Part shown: positions 21,120-32,804 of the stretch, piece after piece
How the letters are laid out: each line of letters begins with the position of its first letter
Position numbering within the stretch: position 1 is the first letter of the stretch
From: Klebsormidium nitens
Lineage: Eukaryota; Streptophyta; Klebsormidiophyceae; Klebsormidiales; Klebsormidiaceae
NCBI GenBank assembly: GCA_000708835.1
Contig: DF237248.1
Location: 44,499 to 108,498, forward strand
Direction: 5' to 3'
Length of the DNA stretch: 64,000 nt
Notes under the pieces: model-generated
What the model was told of the DNA's origin: nothing
The model's database searches: none
What the model saw: only the letters and a program-made list of their open reading frames with translations
Translations under genes and position numbers: made by a program

Positions 21120-22266
21120 ACGAAAGGCGGTAGTCATAGCATCCATACAGGCTTTGCCGCAAAGACATTTGATTTGCCAGGGACCTTAGTCTGCGGGGAA
21201 GACATTGCGGGCCTGGTCCGATCTGCGGAGGTGAGCTGAATCTCATCAGAAGCTTCTTGTGAAAGTTGGGTTAATTTTGTTTCTATTTTGTTTCCGTATT
21301 TTCGTTCGAGACTACGTTTACTTTCCTTGCCGACCAGGATGAATCTGATGTCAGAATGAAATGCTTTTTGAAGGTGGCAGCTTTGGATGATCTTTTACAC
21401 AAGCGTGACTCCTGATTGTTCTGGATTTCGTCTGTGTCTCTTCATTTCTGGACATCCAATGCATGCAAGGTGTGCCGCTTCGCTTGGTATTTTGGCTCTC
21501 TGCTTCAACTCAATCTAAGTCCGCAGGGTTGTTTACTAAGGTGTGTGTTGTAGTCTATCTGATCTAGTACACCATTCATGGGCAGGAGGATAGTTGCCTC
21601 GTTCTGTTGAGGGGCTCGCAGCGTCGACTGTCCGGACTGAGTCTTGGGTTCAGGGACTGCAGCGTCTTGCACTTCTGACTAAAGGGTGCAATTGAGGTGC
21701 TCACACTTTGCTTCAACCACTTCAACTCTCTTTCCAGGAGTTGTAACAGGTTTGCAGTTTTTCTTTGTTCATCGTGATCTTCGTGCCCTTTCAATGAGTT
21801 GATCTCCGGATTTTTGACTTCTGCTGCCCGTGATTGGTTTTGGTCTTTGTTGATAGAGTTAAATACGAAACCATTGGCAAAATGGTCCTCTGCAAGCTAG
21901 ATTGGATACTTTCGCAATTCATTGGCGTATAAAGACCCCAGGAGGCCATAGCATAGGGCATAGAAGAGATATTGCTAACGGCGAGGAGTAAGCGCCCAGT
22001 ATGTATGAGCAGACAAAAGTGAAAGAATGGTTTCTTTCTTTGGCGCCAACTTGCTGTTGAAGATCTCTTGCTTGCTTTTCAGGAATTGCCAGTAGGCAAA
22101 ATTAGGGTTTTCTTGATTTCAACAATAAGGACAGTTGCCGAGTCACCACGTGCGAACATAGGTACATTCAGCCTTCAAGATCAAATTGAAAGTGCTGAGC
22201 CTTGTCAGATAAGTAACAGCGCGTTCATGCAGCACGCTTATGCTGATACACTTTTGCTTCACAGCC

Positions 22267-22420
22267 ATGGGCCTAATACTCGAGGCTGCAGCCGAGGAGG
22301 CTACTGCAAGGAGTGATGCATCCACTAGCGATTCTGAAACAGAGGGACTTAGACAACGGAGGCCGGGCGATGCGGAGGTGTTGGCACAGGAGCCTCTATG
22401 GGTGCCTCCTAGAAGGGTGC
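22267..22420 (+). CDS. Possible acidic N-terminal exon, unassigned
   Basis: An ATG at 22267 opens MGLILEAAAEEATARSDAST, followed by SDSETEGLRQRRPGDAEV, up to a plausible donor AGAAGG|GTGCGAG near 22420. It could be an upstream coding exon of GPC1, whose plant relatives have a variable hydrophilic N-terminus, or a spurious frame in the leader. The simpler GPC1 model starts at 22632, so this is listed separately and weakly. Confidence 0.25.
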
Positions 22421-22631
22421 GAGTACTTTGTGCTTTGAAATTTGAAACTTGCCTGTGCAAAGCAGCTGATAAGCTGCATTTACAAGAACCATGAAGAAGT
22501 AAACTTCTTATTAGAGAGCGGCTACAAGCATCATCTTGGCTTTGTTCTTGAGGAGGGTCAAAGGGTGGCTGGTTAATCATTGCCTGCCGCTGTTAGACAG
22601 GCTTAGCTCAATTGAATTTTGGAGCGGTTCA

Positions 22632-25600
22632 ATGGAGGGGACAGTAAGTGCATCCCACCACCTTGATTGTTCAGTTGCGTCAATGAGGATTGTAGCGCGT
22701 TTCGATGGTCTTCTGATCATTAGCCTTGTTATCAACTTTGCTGGCACAGGTCTCCACAAATGAGAGCAAAATGAATGTGTAAGGGGTTGCAGTGGCTGGT
22801 TGTATCAGCTCGTTAACAGCCCTGCATCAAGCAGCAGCATGAGTCTTTGTATGTTTGCGACTTGAAGAACGAACATTCAAGGAAGTGATCAGGACCAACA
22901 GGAGAGGTAGTCACAGAAGAAGCATGTCGAATGAATACTACTCTGGTCTTCAACTTTTCCTTCACCGGCAACACGGTGGTTATTTCCTGTTGATTGCGCC
23001 ACTGACGTAATTCACTTCCCTGTGCAGGTGAACAGTCGGGAACTAGTGGCGAAGCATGTGAAGAAGATTCGAATGGAGGCTGCGAAGAATGTGGAGAAGA
23101 TACAGCACCACACGGAAGAGCATGATCGATTCTACACCAAGGTGAACTGTAACTCTGGTGTTTCTTCCATTTGTCGCTGTTTTCGAGCTGGTATGAGTTT
23201 GGGATTGGCAAACAATAATTGTGATGCGCTTAATCAGAATGCGCACTACTTGCGAAATGTGTTGGAAGTTTTGAAGTATGGGTAGAGAGACAGCTCACAT
23301 GGCAGTTGCTCGGTGACTTCTTTCCCAGTCTCTAGTTCTATATTTGCATCTTTGATTAACATCACTGAGGAACCAAGTTCTGACCGTGCCTTTGGGAACA
23401 GATTCGCAGTGCCTAGTCCTCCAGTATCTTGTCAAAAAAAGCCAGTCCTTGACATCTGCTTGTTCAAACAGCACCCATCTCCTGTTGCTTGCAGTTGACG
23501 TACTCCCTGGGCGTACTGTGCTTTGGCTTGTTCTGCTTCCTGGTGGGAGCAAGTAAGTTCAGCGCAGTCTCTTCTGCTCACTCTCTCTTCCTTCAACAAC
23601 CTGAATCTTGAGCTTAGACGTCTTTTTTCCCCCGTTCATGAGTGACATCTTTTTGAGGCTAAGTTTCTTCCCCCCCGTACGTTGTTTCGCGATTCTGATG
23701 TTGCAAATGCCAAGTCACTGACCTTTTTAACAGTAATTTATGAGAACGACTTTTGCTAGTACAGCCGCCTAAGATGCTGCTGCGAATCCAGAAGCCAAAT
23801 TGCTGGGGCTATGTGGGACCTTTCAGAGTCCAATGGCCGCCCTGCGCCCCTGATTGGTTTTGAAGGTTTGCCCCTGGGATAGCCCGAACTATGCGCCCTT
23901 GCTAACATATATTGTATTCTGCAGAGCCGCAAGTCATCCCCTACTTTTACTGCTTCTTCCTGTTCGTGGCCCTCCCGCTGCGGTGGATGTACTACAAGGC
24001 AAAGAAGTGGCACTACTTTCTCTTGGTAAGCTGGAGACTGTCGCCCTGGCGTCAAATAAACAAGACTGGATTGCATTTTTCTGTACGACTCGGCGGGTCG
24101 CCAGGTTCATCGTGGGGGTGAACAAGGGAGGCTCCGCTTGAAATTGACTCATCGGCGGTTTTGGGGGTTTCAGAGGGTTCCTTTCATGTACGCTCTTCCA
24201 AACGCGCTGTCAACATTTGCATGATGGGCCCTGTATTGCCAGAGGAGAGCGTGAAAATTACATTGCAATGGGCTGATACGAAGGAGGTTCGTGGTTTGTA
24301 GGATCCAGCTGATAGATCCTCGTCGTTACGGTTTGCCACGGATCAATCAAGAGGCATGGCTGTGCTTCGGGGAATGGAGGTTTCTATGAGAATGAACTAT
24401 GACGGAAACTCCCATTTTACCTGTTGCGCGGAGGAGTGAACTTACCTGATTGTTCCTCCCCGCTGCAGGACTTTTGCTACTATGCGAACGCCATTTTTGT
24501 CTTCCTCCTGCTCGTCCAGCCGGACAACGAGCGCCTCTTCATGATCTGCTTTGCATTCTCCGAGGTGAGTGCCTGCAGCAGACGCCAAGCGTGCTGTCTT
24601 GACATGGTTGTTGAAATCAAAAGAAGCAACGGGGTAGAAGCGTTTCATTGCTTATTCGTGCACAGTGCATGCACTGCATCTGTTCTTTCAGTCATGAGTC
24701 GTTATAATCCCCTCAGAAAGTGGACCCTGCGACCCGTCTATTAAGGCAGAACCCCAAAAATGTCGGCTTCCGAGAACCACCAGCGGCGCTTGTCTGGATT
24801 GACTTTCGACTCCTCAATCTTGCATCAAAAGTTCGCTTCCATCAGACTTGCTGTTCAGCAGCGAACATTGGGTTTTGATATTACCGGTCATTCCATCAAG
24901 TTTTTTTTTGTCCAGCTGAGTTTGACGCGAGCACTTTGCAGCACGACAAGGAACGACGACTAGCTTGTAGTGGTTCCATTCCGCTGGTAACCTCTTCCGC
25001 TTTTGTGTTGCGCTTCTGCTCTTCCCAAATCCCGCTCCCCTGTCACTCACGTTCTCTCATGTTTTGCAGGGTCCGCTGGCGTGGGCCATCATCGTGTGGC
25101 GGTGTAGCTTGGTCTTCAGCTCGCTAGACAAGATCGTCAGCGTGCTCATCCATCTCCTACCAGGTAGGGACGCCCGCTCTTTCCTCTTCTAGCTTTACTT
25201 TTGAAGACTTACTTACTTACTTACTTACGTAAGACTGGCGGCCAAGATGGAGAGGCTTTCGACAACGCACAGAGATTCCGGCATTGGCAGACTATGGAAT
25301 TGCTGTCGTGAACGCAGTGCTGGAAATAGTGTATCGTAAACTTCGCTAGCACTTCGTGGAACTTCGCTAGCACTCTTGATTGCCTGCCAACATGGACAGA
25401 CCTCGCCAACATTCAGACAGACGCCCTTATTGAGGAGCACACGGAGATTGCTTTTGCGAGCGGAGCATGCCGGAAGCAGAAGCAGTTCAGTGGGCCCATG
25501 ACCTTTTGGAGACATCACGTTGCTTGAAGACTTTGTGAGGCAAGGAGACGCTTTGAGCAATTCGTCAACCTGCAGCGGTGCATTCCTGCCCGTTTCACTC

Positions 25601-28471
25601 TGCAGACACAGATGGCAGTGCCCTATGCATCTGGGTTGCTGGTTCGTCACTTTCCTTGTACCACAGCATGGTAAGATCTGTTATTCCTGGGCCATAGCGA
25701 CAGCATTCGTGCAGTTTTAGTCATCAATGCTGAGTTCATACGATCTTTCCCCCCAGGCGTGGTGCTGTTCATCATCCGGTGGTGGGACCCCTCCAACTTC
25801 TCGCACCACTCCCCCGACGAGTTTGGCCCGTGGGGCCACGGGCACACGCCGTGGCCGGTCGTTGAGGACACGCGCAAGGTGTGGACGTGGCTCTTCACGG
25901 TGCCGCTCATCGTGTACTCCGTCTGGCAGGCGCTCTACTGGATCATCGTGGAGGTGCTCCGCAAGCAGCGCCTGCTGCGGGACCCCCAGGTCCTCACCAG
26001 CTTCAGGTGAGGGTTCGAAAATCCCTGCATCCAGGGGTTTCGAAGCTTTTTAGATGCTTGGATTCTTGGCCCCTGAATTCAGCTGCGCCGGAACGCTTGC
26101 TGTGCAACCCCGGGTCCTCACCAGTTTGAGGTGAGGGGAGGCAGGACGTTTCTGTTGTAGGGAATTGGAAGTACATTTGAGGATTCTTGACAATGTCTGA
26201 AAGTAAGGACGAGTGGATGCCGTGTGTGAGCGCACCGCCCACTGCAGAAGCCCCTATTCCTTACCAGGTCCAGGTGAAGGGGAATGTGAGCTTTTGAATG
26301 GTTGACATTATGCAGAATTTTGCTTTCTATGTGCTAGGCTGCACCAGCTTGTCTTTCTCTTTGGAGCTTGGCGTTGAAAGTGTAGCACCGGGCCAGATGT
26401 AGGGTCCATTCGAAGTTTCAAAACGTGGGAACCGAATTTGTGACAACGGAATGTTTTCCCATTTGAGCCCGTTCGTAATGACTCTTCACGATGTCAACCA
26501 GTTCGTGAAAGTTTTTGATATGGAGACTCCTACTTGCGATGAGCGCTCACAATTGGCCTGGGGCGTGTCCAACTTTTTGCATCCGAAGCCTTCTGCTAAT
26601 TCACGATACGGTCTTGATCCCTTCTAAACTGAATCTCTAATCTGTGCAGGGAGCTGTTGCGCAAGGCGGAGCGCGCTGGTAACCATCTGCGGCATTCACC
26701 TTAACCTGATCCGCCTTTTGACCCACGAAGTTCTTCCGCTGTTGACGACATGTTTCATCGTTGCAGAAAGTTTGGCACAAGGCGAAGCCCGTTCCGCCCG
26801 CTGACTCACGAAGTTCGTGGTGCTGACTACGATTCTCCTTTTGCGCAGGAGCTGTCACGCAAGGCGGAGTGCGCCCATAACCTGTCTGCAGCACTCACCT
26901 CAACCTGATCCGCCTGCTGACACCCGAAGTTCGTTTCGTTGCTGACCAGAAACCTCTTCTCTGCAGTGAAATTTCGCCCAAAGCGGAGCACCGCAACAAC
27001 TATCTGATCCGCCTGCTGACTCACGAACTCCCGTTCCGCTGCTGAAAACATTCTGATTTGTGCAGGGAGCTGTCGCGCAAGGCGGAGCGCGCCAACAACC
27101 TGTTCTGGTGGGCGAGCGGGCTGCTGGGCGATGCGAACCGCGTGGTGATGTATGCCATCCTGCAGGGCCTGTTCACTATCGCCACCATTGCGCTCACGCT
27201 GCCCATGTTCGTCAACTACCGCTTCCACGTCGCCTTCCAGATCTTCAAGATCGTCACCTCCGTCTGGAATGGTGAGCTCACGGGCCTTTATAGTGGACCA
27301 CTTCACTGGATGAGCTCGAGAAATGTCGCCCTTGTTCGTTACTCACTGCTTTTGCATAGCCTCTCTGATTCTTATATCTCTGAACAGTACCCTTGAAGGG
27401 CAGGGAAATCTGGAACATATTACTAAATTATAATTAAATTGGCGTTTGAGAAACCTTAGGATTCAAAGTCGTATCAGCCTTACTGGGCTGCCCAACTGCG
27501 TCAGTCACCCAGTCCACGATACTCCTCGACCCGTCATATCCGTCACCTCCGTTGAAACGTTAAGCCCACTGCAACTTGCACTGAAGGTTTTCTCAACGTA
27601 GTTGGTCGGGCTTGAGATTCGGCGGGCTTTCAGTCGTACCAGGCTCTTAATCCGGAGCAGAAACCGTGCTATGTGTTCCAGGGTCCGTGCTTCTGAGGGC
27701 TGATGGCTGCGGTGTGTACTGCTGACAGTGACTGTCGGCTTCATCCACTTTCGAACAGGAGTTCTTGGACGAGTATCAAAGTGGTGTGCCATTATTGAGC
27801 TCTCGAGGAAATCGTGACGCTTTGTGGGGGCATTGCTATTAAGGCGAAGCTGCAGCGAAGTCCCGAGAGAAGCACCTTCTACATAGATTGCTCTGCAAGG
27901 TAGAAGCATCCGGGTGTCGACTCTACAGTCCGGTAGCAGGATGGTTATACAGCATAAATTTAAAACCTTACCTATTCCTTTTGGGAGAGTCTCTGACTTT
28001 GCCTGTGTGCCTTTTCCTTCAGGTGGCGGGTACTTCTTTGACGTCATGCCCCGCCAGATCGTGACGAAGGACGAGAAGAGGAAAGCCCTCAAATCGAAGC
28101 AGGGCGACGCCGCCAAGGATACCATCTCTCAGCCGAACTCTCCGGGAGAGGTTTGCCAAAAGTGCGGATCGCTCCACAGCAGCGCCTCCAAGGACAGCTT
28201 GAACGGAAGCTTGAGTGGGAGTGGGGAGTTGGAGACGAATGGGGACGGGTTGAAAGGCCAGATGGATGCCGAGATGAAGCTTCGACTAGGAAACGGAAAG
28301 TCGGAGGAGGAGGCGAAGGGGGAGAAGGTCCTGGGTAAGAACGGCGTAGAGAACGGGAACGGCTTGCACCAAAGGAGCATCGCACGCGCGAACAGCTGTG
28401 GAACAGAGAGTGGGGACAAGGTGTCGGTGGAGATGAATGGGAAGGGGTCAAGTCTGGGGCTGGCTAGGTAG
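22632..28471 (+). CDS. GPC1: Glycerophosphocholine acyltransferase 1 (GPC1)
   Basis: An endoplasmic-reticulum membrane enzyme that acylates glycerophosphocholine to lysophosphatidylcholine, feeding phosphatidylcholine remodelling. Nine exons: 22632-22643, 23028-23141, 23495-23552, 23925-24025, 24469-24564, 25070-25163, 25757-26006, 27066-27271 and 28023-28471, giving 459 residues with all phases consistent. Signature segments match the plant family: [65 protein letters not shown]-like [30 protein letters not shown] and FFDVMPRQ. About seven to eight hydrophobic segments are visible. The start MEGTVNSREL sits on a 12-base first exon; a longer N-terminus using 22267 is possible. The last exon adds a hydrophilic Gly/Ser/Glu/Lys-rich tail of about 135 residues, longer than the Arabidopsis tail as I recall it. 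Confidence 0.92.
25207..25228. repeat. (ACTT)5 microsatellite
   Basis: Five uninterrupted actt units lie in the intron after GPC1 exon 6, about 40 bases from the splice donor. Confidence 0.85.
25983..26290. repeat. Copies of GPC1 exon 7 donor end
   Basis: The functional junction gtcctcaccagcttcag|gtgagg at 26006 is repeated as gtcctcaccagtttgag|gtgagg near 26130, 124 bases on. A decayed form, ccttaccaggtccaggtgaa, lies near 26260-26280. Both copies keep a usable-looking GTGAGG or GTGAAG donor. Confidence 0.8.
26645..27090. repeat. Five-unit tandem array of the GPC1 exon 8 acceptor
   Basis: Each unit carries about 60 bases of intron end (ctgatccgcctgctgactc type), a TGCAG acceptor and the first 30-45 coding bases (gagctgtcgcgcaaggcgga type). 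Acceptors fall at about 26649, 26766, 26849, 26966 and 27065, so spacing is 83-117 bases. Only the last continues into the complete exon. Conceptual readings of the decoys are degraded versions of [11 protein letters not shown], with substitutions and at least one shifted frame. Confidence 0.88.
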
Positions 28472-29875
28472 GAACTGATACCAAATATGTTTGTCAGTTT
28501 CGCAGCTCAACCTGACCATGGTCGATGTCGACAATGAGGGGCATTCGCGTGGGTTGAGTGCGATGCTTTTGGGTTATCATAGTCTGGGATATTCGATAAG
28601 GGTGCGCCAGCCAAATAGGAAGAACAGGTTGCTGAGAGTCGGATAGAGTAAGCGGACATACGCAAGGAAGGTTTTTAAGTGATGTATATACTATACCTCA
28701 TACTAGGCATGCTCAAAAGCATGCAGCAAGCAAAGTTTCGATTCCGGTTTGTCACAGAAGCTGTTCTTATCAAGTGCAATCTGCTTCGCAGGGCGTCTTG
28801 ACATCACGTACTGCCTCCTGTAGGTCAATTCACGTTGGTCACTTTGAGCATATGGAAGTTGCACGCTCAAGTGCACTAGTTTGTCAGGACATATACGTTT
28901 ATTACTTTCTGATAAACTTCTCGTTGATTGGAAAAGATGGCTGCGCATGCTGTGGTCAGGACATCAGTCCTGTCCTTACTCCTTGTTTGAAAATTGTCAC
29001 GACTTTCCAAATCAGATTGCGTCTGATCTGTCGCTCCCACAAGTATCCTTGCAGATTCCAAGGAGTTCGGGTGCTGAGTTGGGTTGATTTCATGTTTGCA
29101 TGCAGTGCGTTCGGTCCTTATTGAGAATTGTTCTGGATATCTGAACACATCGTCGGATCACATACATGGCCCCCAAACCGAAGGCGATCACCATGCGAAT
29201 GGTGGCCCGCACTGCATGACACAATGGATCGAACGCAGAACTTATCAACCTCAATCATGCATTCAATTTTTCAATCGTAGTCCGTATACATTGGCTAGCT
29301 GTACTCTTAGTTAAAGCCGCCTTAGCTAGATATAAAGCAGATCCGAGCTGGAAATGTTACACGATCACCAAAAATGACATCATGGTCGTGGTTTGACTAC
29401 AGTAAATGCCATCACAAAAACTCCTCCTAATGCCTTGGGAGCCCGTTCCTACATAGAGCTACAGTCGTTCCCAGCAGATTCAGTCCGATGACTTGACATG
29501 AAACACGTTTACTGAGTTTCAGGACGGGTCCAAATTGTCGCTTTTGCAGAAGCAGATATTATCTGACATGCAGCTACTTCCCAACCAAGAACCGTTGAAT
29601 GAACGACTAAAGGTCACACTTACCTTCTTCAATGTCGGGGTGCCGTTTCTCATAGAAGACTGTGCTACTAAATGAAGAGGATTTTCAGCCCCTCGCAACT
29701 GACTTGGCAAAGCGAAGTTCAGCACCAATTTAGATCCCCTACGAACATGATCGAACAATGGCCTTACTACGAAAAGATCCTGTGCTGTACCTGCCTTGCA
29801 GATCGACAACATGTTTCTCCTATAAATGAGATGTATTTTCCGTGAGCACTGCAAGGGCAGTTGTGCACCCTCCTA
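28472..29875. other. Convergent spacer between GPC1 and the S51 peptidase
   Basis: This 1.4 kb of tail-to-tail DNA should hold two 3' ends. A perfect 7-bp hairpin lies at 28707-28724 (GCATGCT, loop caaa, AGCATGC), about 240 bases beyond the GPC1 stop. Nothing protein-like was recognised on either strand. Confidence 0.45.
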
Positions 29876-31781
29876 TCAAGCGTCGCTGCTCAGCAGAAAG
29901 TCCAAGTTCGACCCTGGCGGATAGTCCTTAGGTTCCTGCCGTGGGACGAATACCCGACACGGCCACTTGCCATGCAGAGTCGCTTTACTTCCGTCCACCT
30001 CTAAACACGTGCCCTCTCTTATGCCCACCGTCGTCAGAGCGTCTTCCAACTCGTCGGTATATTGCCGTATCCTCTGCTCCCTGTTTTCTTCCATGGAGAC
30101 GGTGAACCCCAACTCGTGCAGCTTCGCTTTTGGCTCTGGGTCTGCATAGTGCGGGCTGATGTTAAAGGGGACGAGCCCCAGACCCCTGAAGGAGGGGACT
30201 TCCATGATTGGCATGCAGATGCTGGTGTGAATAGTCGCACCTGCTGCTGTGCTCCCACAGGAGGAGCCGATGTAGAGCATATTCCCACTCGTAACCCGTT
30301 CTCGAATCAGGTCGACGAGGTTCTGTTCGTGCAGCTTTTTGAAAAGCCGGAAGGTGTTGCCCCCGCCGATGAAGAGCGCCTTCGCGGCTTTCACGGCTGC
30401 CACCTGGCAAGAGAGATCGGCCAGGGCCATATTGTTTCAAGGTCCTACTACGAAATAGAAGCTTGCGAAGCTTGTAGATTCACACTGAATTTTAACGAAT
30501 CGTTTGGGCTTTCGGCATGATTAAGATCGTGAAAGTCATGTGCAGCAGATTTCGGACCAGAAGAGTGGCTTCGATATAAGTGCGAGCTGAATTGAGTTGG
30601 GCGACCAACGAAAGAAAGAGTCCATTCAGGCGCGTTGTAGAGCAGAGAGCACACTACTCGTCAAAGGCGTTTGCTGCCAATCCTGACACAAAGGCACTGG
30701 CACCAACACATTATCCAAAGGATAGGCATGTATTCTGCGACGATGGAGAGAATTCAGATCAATAATACTGCCACATTGTAGAATCTACTGCTGATTACAA
30801 GATATTGATTCTGAAACATATCAATCCATCCTTCTTGTAGTAAATACAAACAAACTTACAGGGTCCTCCGCATGGTGGATGCTTGTACTCTTGATGCCCA
30901 GCTCTTGCAGACGAGCCTTTGGGCGTCCGGTGTGGTCGATCGGCTGTCCGGACGCGTCGTACTTGATCACACCCGGATTCCCTGCAAACGTTTTGCTTTT
31001 TGAATCTTTGCATAAACCTCATGTAGTACTGTGGTTTCGAAATGATGTAGTAAGATATCAAGCCATTGGTTCGTGTTATAACAGCTGCATTCTTTGGCAG
31101 GCAGAACATGAACAGATGCTGGAGGGTGTGCAGACCATGGGGGGGAAATGGAAGCCTGGGTCAGTCAACAAATTGCACCCCTGAAAGGAACAAAAAGGCC
31201 CCCAACACAGGAACCACTTGTTGAATTCAAAGGCCGTCGAAACATCCAGAGGTTGAGGGTGCAAGCAGTACCTAACAATTTATAACTGCACAACAAACAA
31301 AGTCCGCAACTGCAACAATAGCAAAAAGAGCCAATCTGAGTTCCCCGATACAGCAATCTCAATATTCGAATGAGTTTCGCAACCATGACTCAAGTCACTT
31401 ACCAAAGTACTTCTCGTACTCCTTCAGGGCGTAGGGAACAAAGAGGACCTTGCTGACATCACCCTTCTTGAGGAAACTCTGAATGGTCTCCCCACAATGC
31501 CCCATGTAAGTGCCACCATAGAGCGTTGAGTTGGCAATCAGAAGAGCGCGGGTTTTGCTGTAAGATGACGAAACGCTCGAGTAACTCCGGGTTTGGGGCT
31601 CTGTCGTCAAACCTGGTGAGTGGCTAGGGGCAGATGCAACTAATTGTGAAAAGGAGCTCTCAGTGTGGGGGTATCCGGAACTGCTGCCAGCTTCTCGTGC
31701 GGTGCAAAAGATCTGGCGCCATGAAAGCTGCGCGCATTTTGATTGAAGGGCAAAACCCAGACTTTGACGCACGGGCAACAT
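29876..31781 (-). CDS. Peptidase S51 (alpha-aspartyl dipeptidase, PepE-like) with transit peptide
   Basis: The PepE family hydrolyses N-terminal alpha-Asp dipeptides. Three exons: 31781-31403, 30981-30860 and 30403-29876, giving 342 residues with phases 1 and 0 consistent. The PepE core begins near residue 79 (TRALLIANSTLYGG) and continues through FVPYALKEYEKYFG, HHAEDP, ALFIGGGNTFRLF, YIGSSCGS (predicted nucleophile Ser215) and NISPHYADP (His252). The family elbow is usually G-x-S-A-G; here it reads G-S-S-C-G. The first 78 residues are Ser/Ala/Arg-rich and nearly free of acidic residues until residue 41, a typical plastid or mitochondrial targeting sequence; which organelle cannot be told. 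The gene is head to head with the FTLDAS gene. Confidence 0.9.
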
Positions 31782-32804
31782 GGCGCTCGTGTTGTGTTGC
31801 GATTTCCTGCTAAAATGAGAACTGGAAGAGCTGTGTGGGTGGCGTCAATACTTGATGCGGGCAGGAGATTGCACTTCGGAGAGTGGCACCAAGGCAGAAA
31901 GGATCAGGTTAGCATAGAAGTGTGTTTCTTCAGGCATCCGATCAAAGGCAAATCACCTTTTTCTGCTCCGAAGATGATCTGGAAAGAAGCAGGAAAAGGA
32001 GCTAAGGAGAGAGATGTTTCTCAGCTGCTCAGCAAAATGATGAAGGCGCTTGAAGTTGTGGCTTCAGGAAGTTTAGGGTTTTCATTTGCTGCCAAGCAAA
32101 AGCCCTATCCAACGATCCCACCATACGCTATACGTATTAAACCGTCGGCGGCATGTCATGAGCACTCCATGACGTCAGCGACTGGATTAGGGGCCACTTG
32201 CACCAACTTTGTCACCAAGTTGAGCACCCGGGAAACGGGCGGGTTAAATCTCTAGTTAGGACTGCGTCTTAGCACGCAGGGCTTGAGAATCAAGTTCAGA
32301 TTTCTTGGTTGAGGTGACCGGGGCTAACGTGTTTCTACAGACAAGTGCCCCTATTGGGCGTTATCTCTGGTCGATACTCGGGATTCTCAGCAGGCGCTTT
32401 TTGCCAGATTATGGTGCACTTTTATCAGAAGTTTGTGGCGCTTTTTTGCCTGCTTTACATAGAAGGTTGTTTTCTACGCAGCATGGCCATATCTATCTCT
32501 CTCTGCTCGAAAGTTAATTCAGATTGCAGTTGCAATGGTGGGAGCTCCATGCCTTAGCAAAAGCCCAAGGTCGATGGGGCGGCCTCAAAGCTGTGGGTGG
32601 CTGGACGCACATATAAACTTCAGAGAAAGCTTCTAGAGCTGATTGAGTGGGGGAAAGCACTTGGGGCAGACAGCATCTCTACTTTTGTGATTGCAATTTC
32701 TTAGACATGTGCTCAGTCTGAATTTAAGCAATTGGGGGGGCCAGAATGCTGAATCAGAGCATTTGAACACGACAAGTTGGAGCTCCTCAGAAGAGCCAGG
32801 AGAG
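31782..32804. promoter_or_regulatory. Divergent spacer between S51 peptidase and FTLDAS protein
   Basis: One kilobase between two start codons, expected to hold both promoters. A stretch around 32150-32200 contains tgacgtcagc, matching the TGACGTCA element bound by bZIP factors; its use here is inference. No coding exon is supported. Confidence 0.4.

Larger units (their letters stand above)
19001..22631. other. Long divergent spacer between hydrolase and GPC1
   Basis: This 3.6 kb gap is the largest internal one here and should hold two promoters. Two acidic Ser/Asp/Glu-rich open frames stand out. One is at about 20883-21071 (SASDSESESPAPDSEQEV on plus; its complement is also open and reads GAGDSDSESDALLKHLGF). 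The other is at 22267 onward. T-rich tracts lie at 21250-21560. No family can be recognised. Confidence 0.35.
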
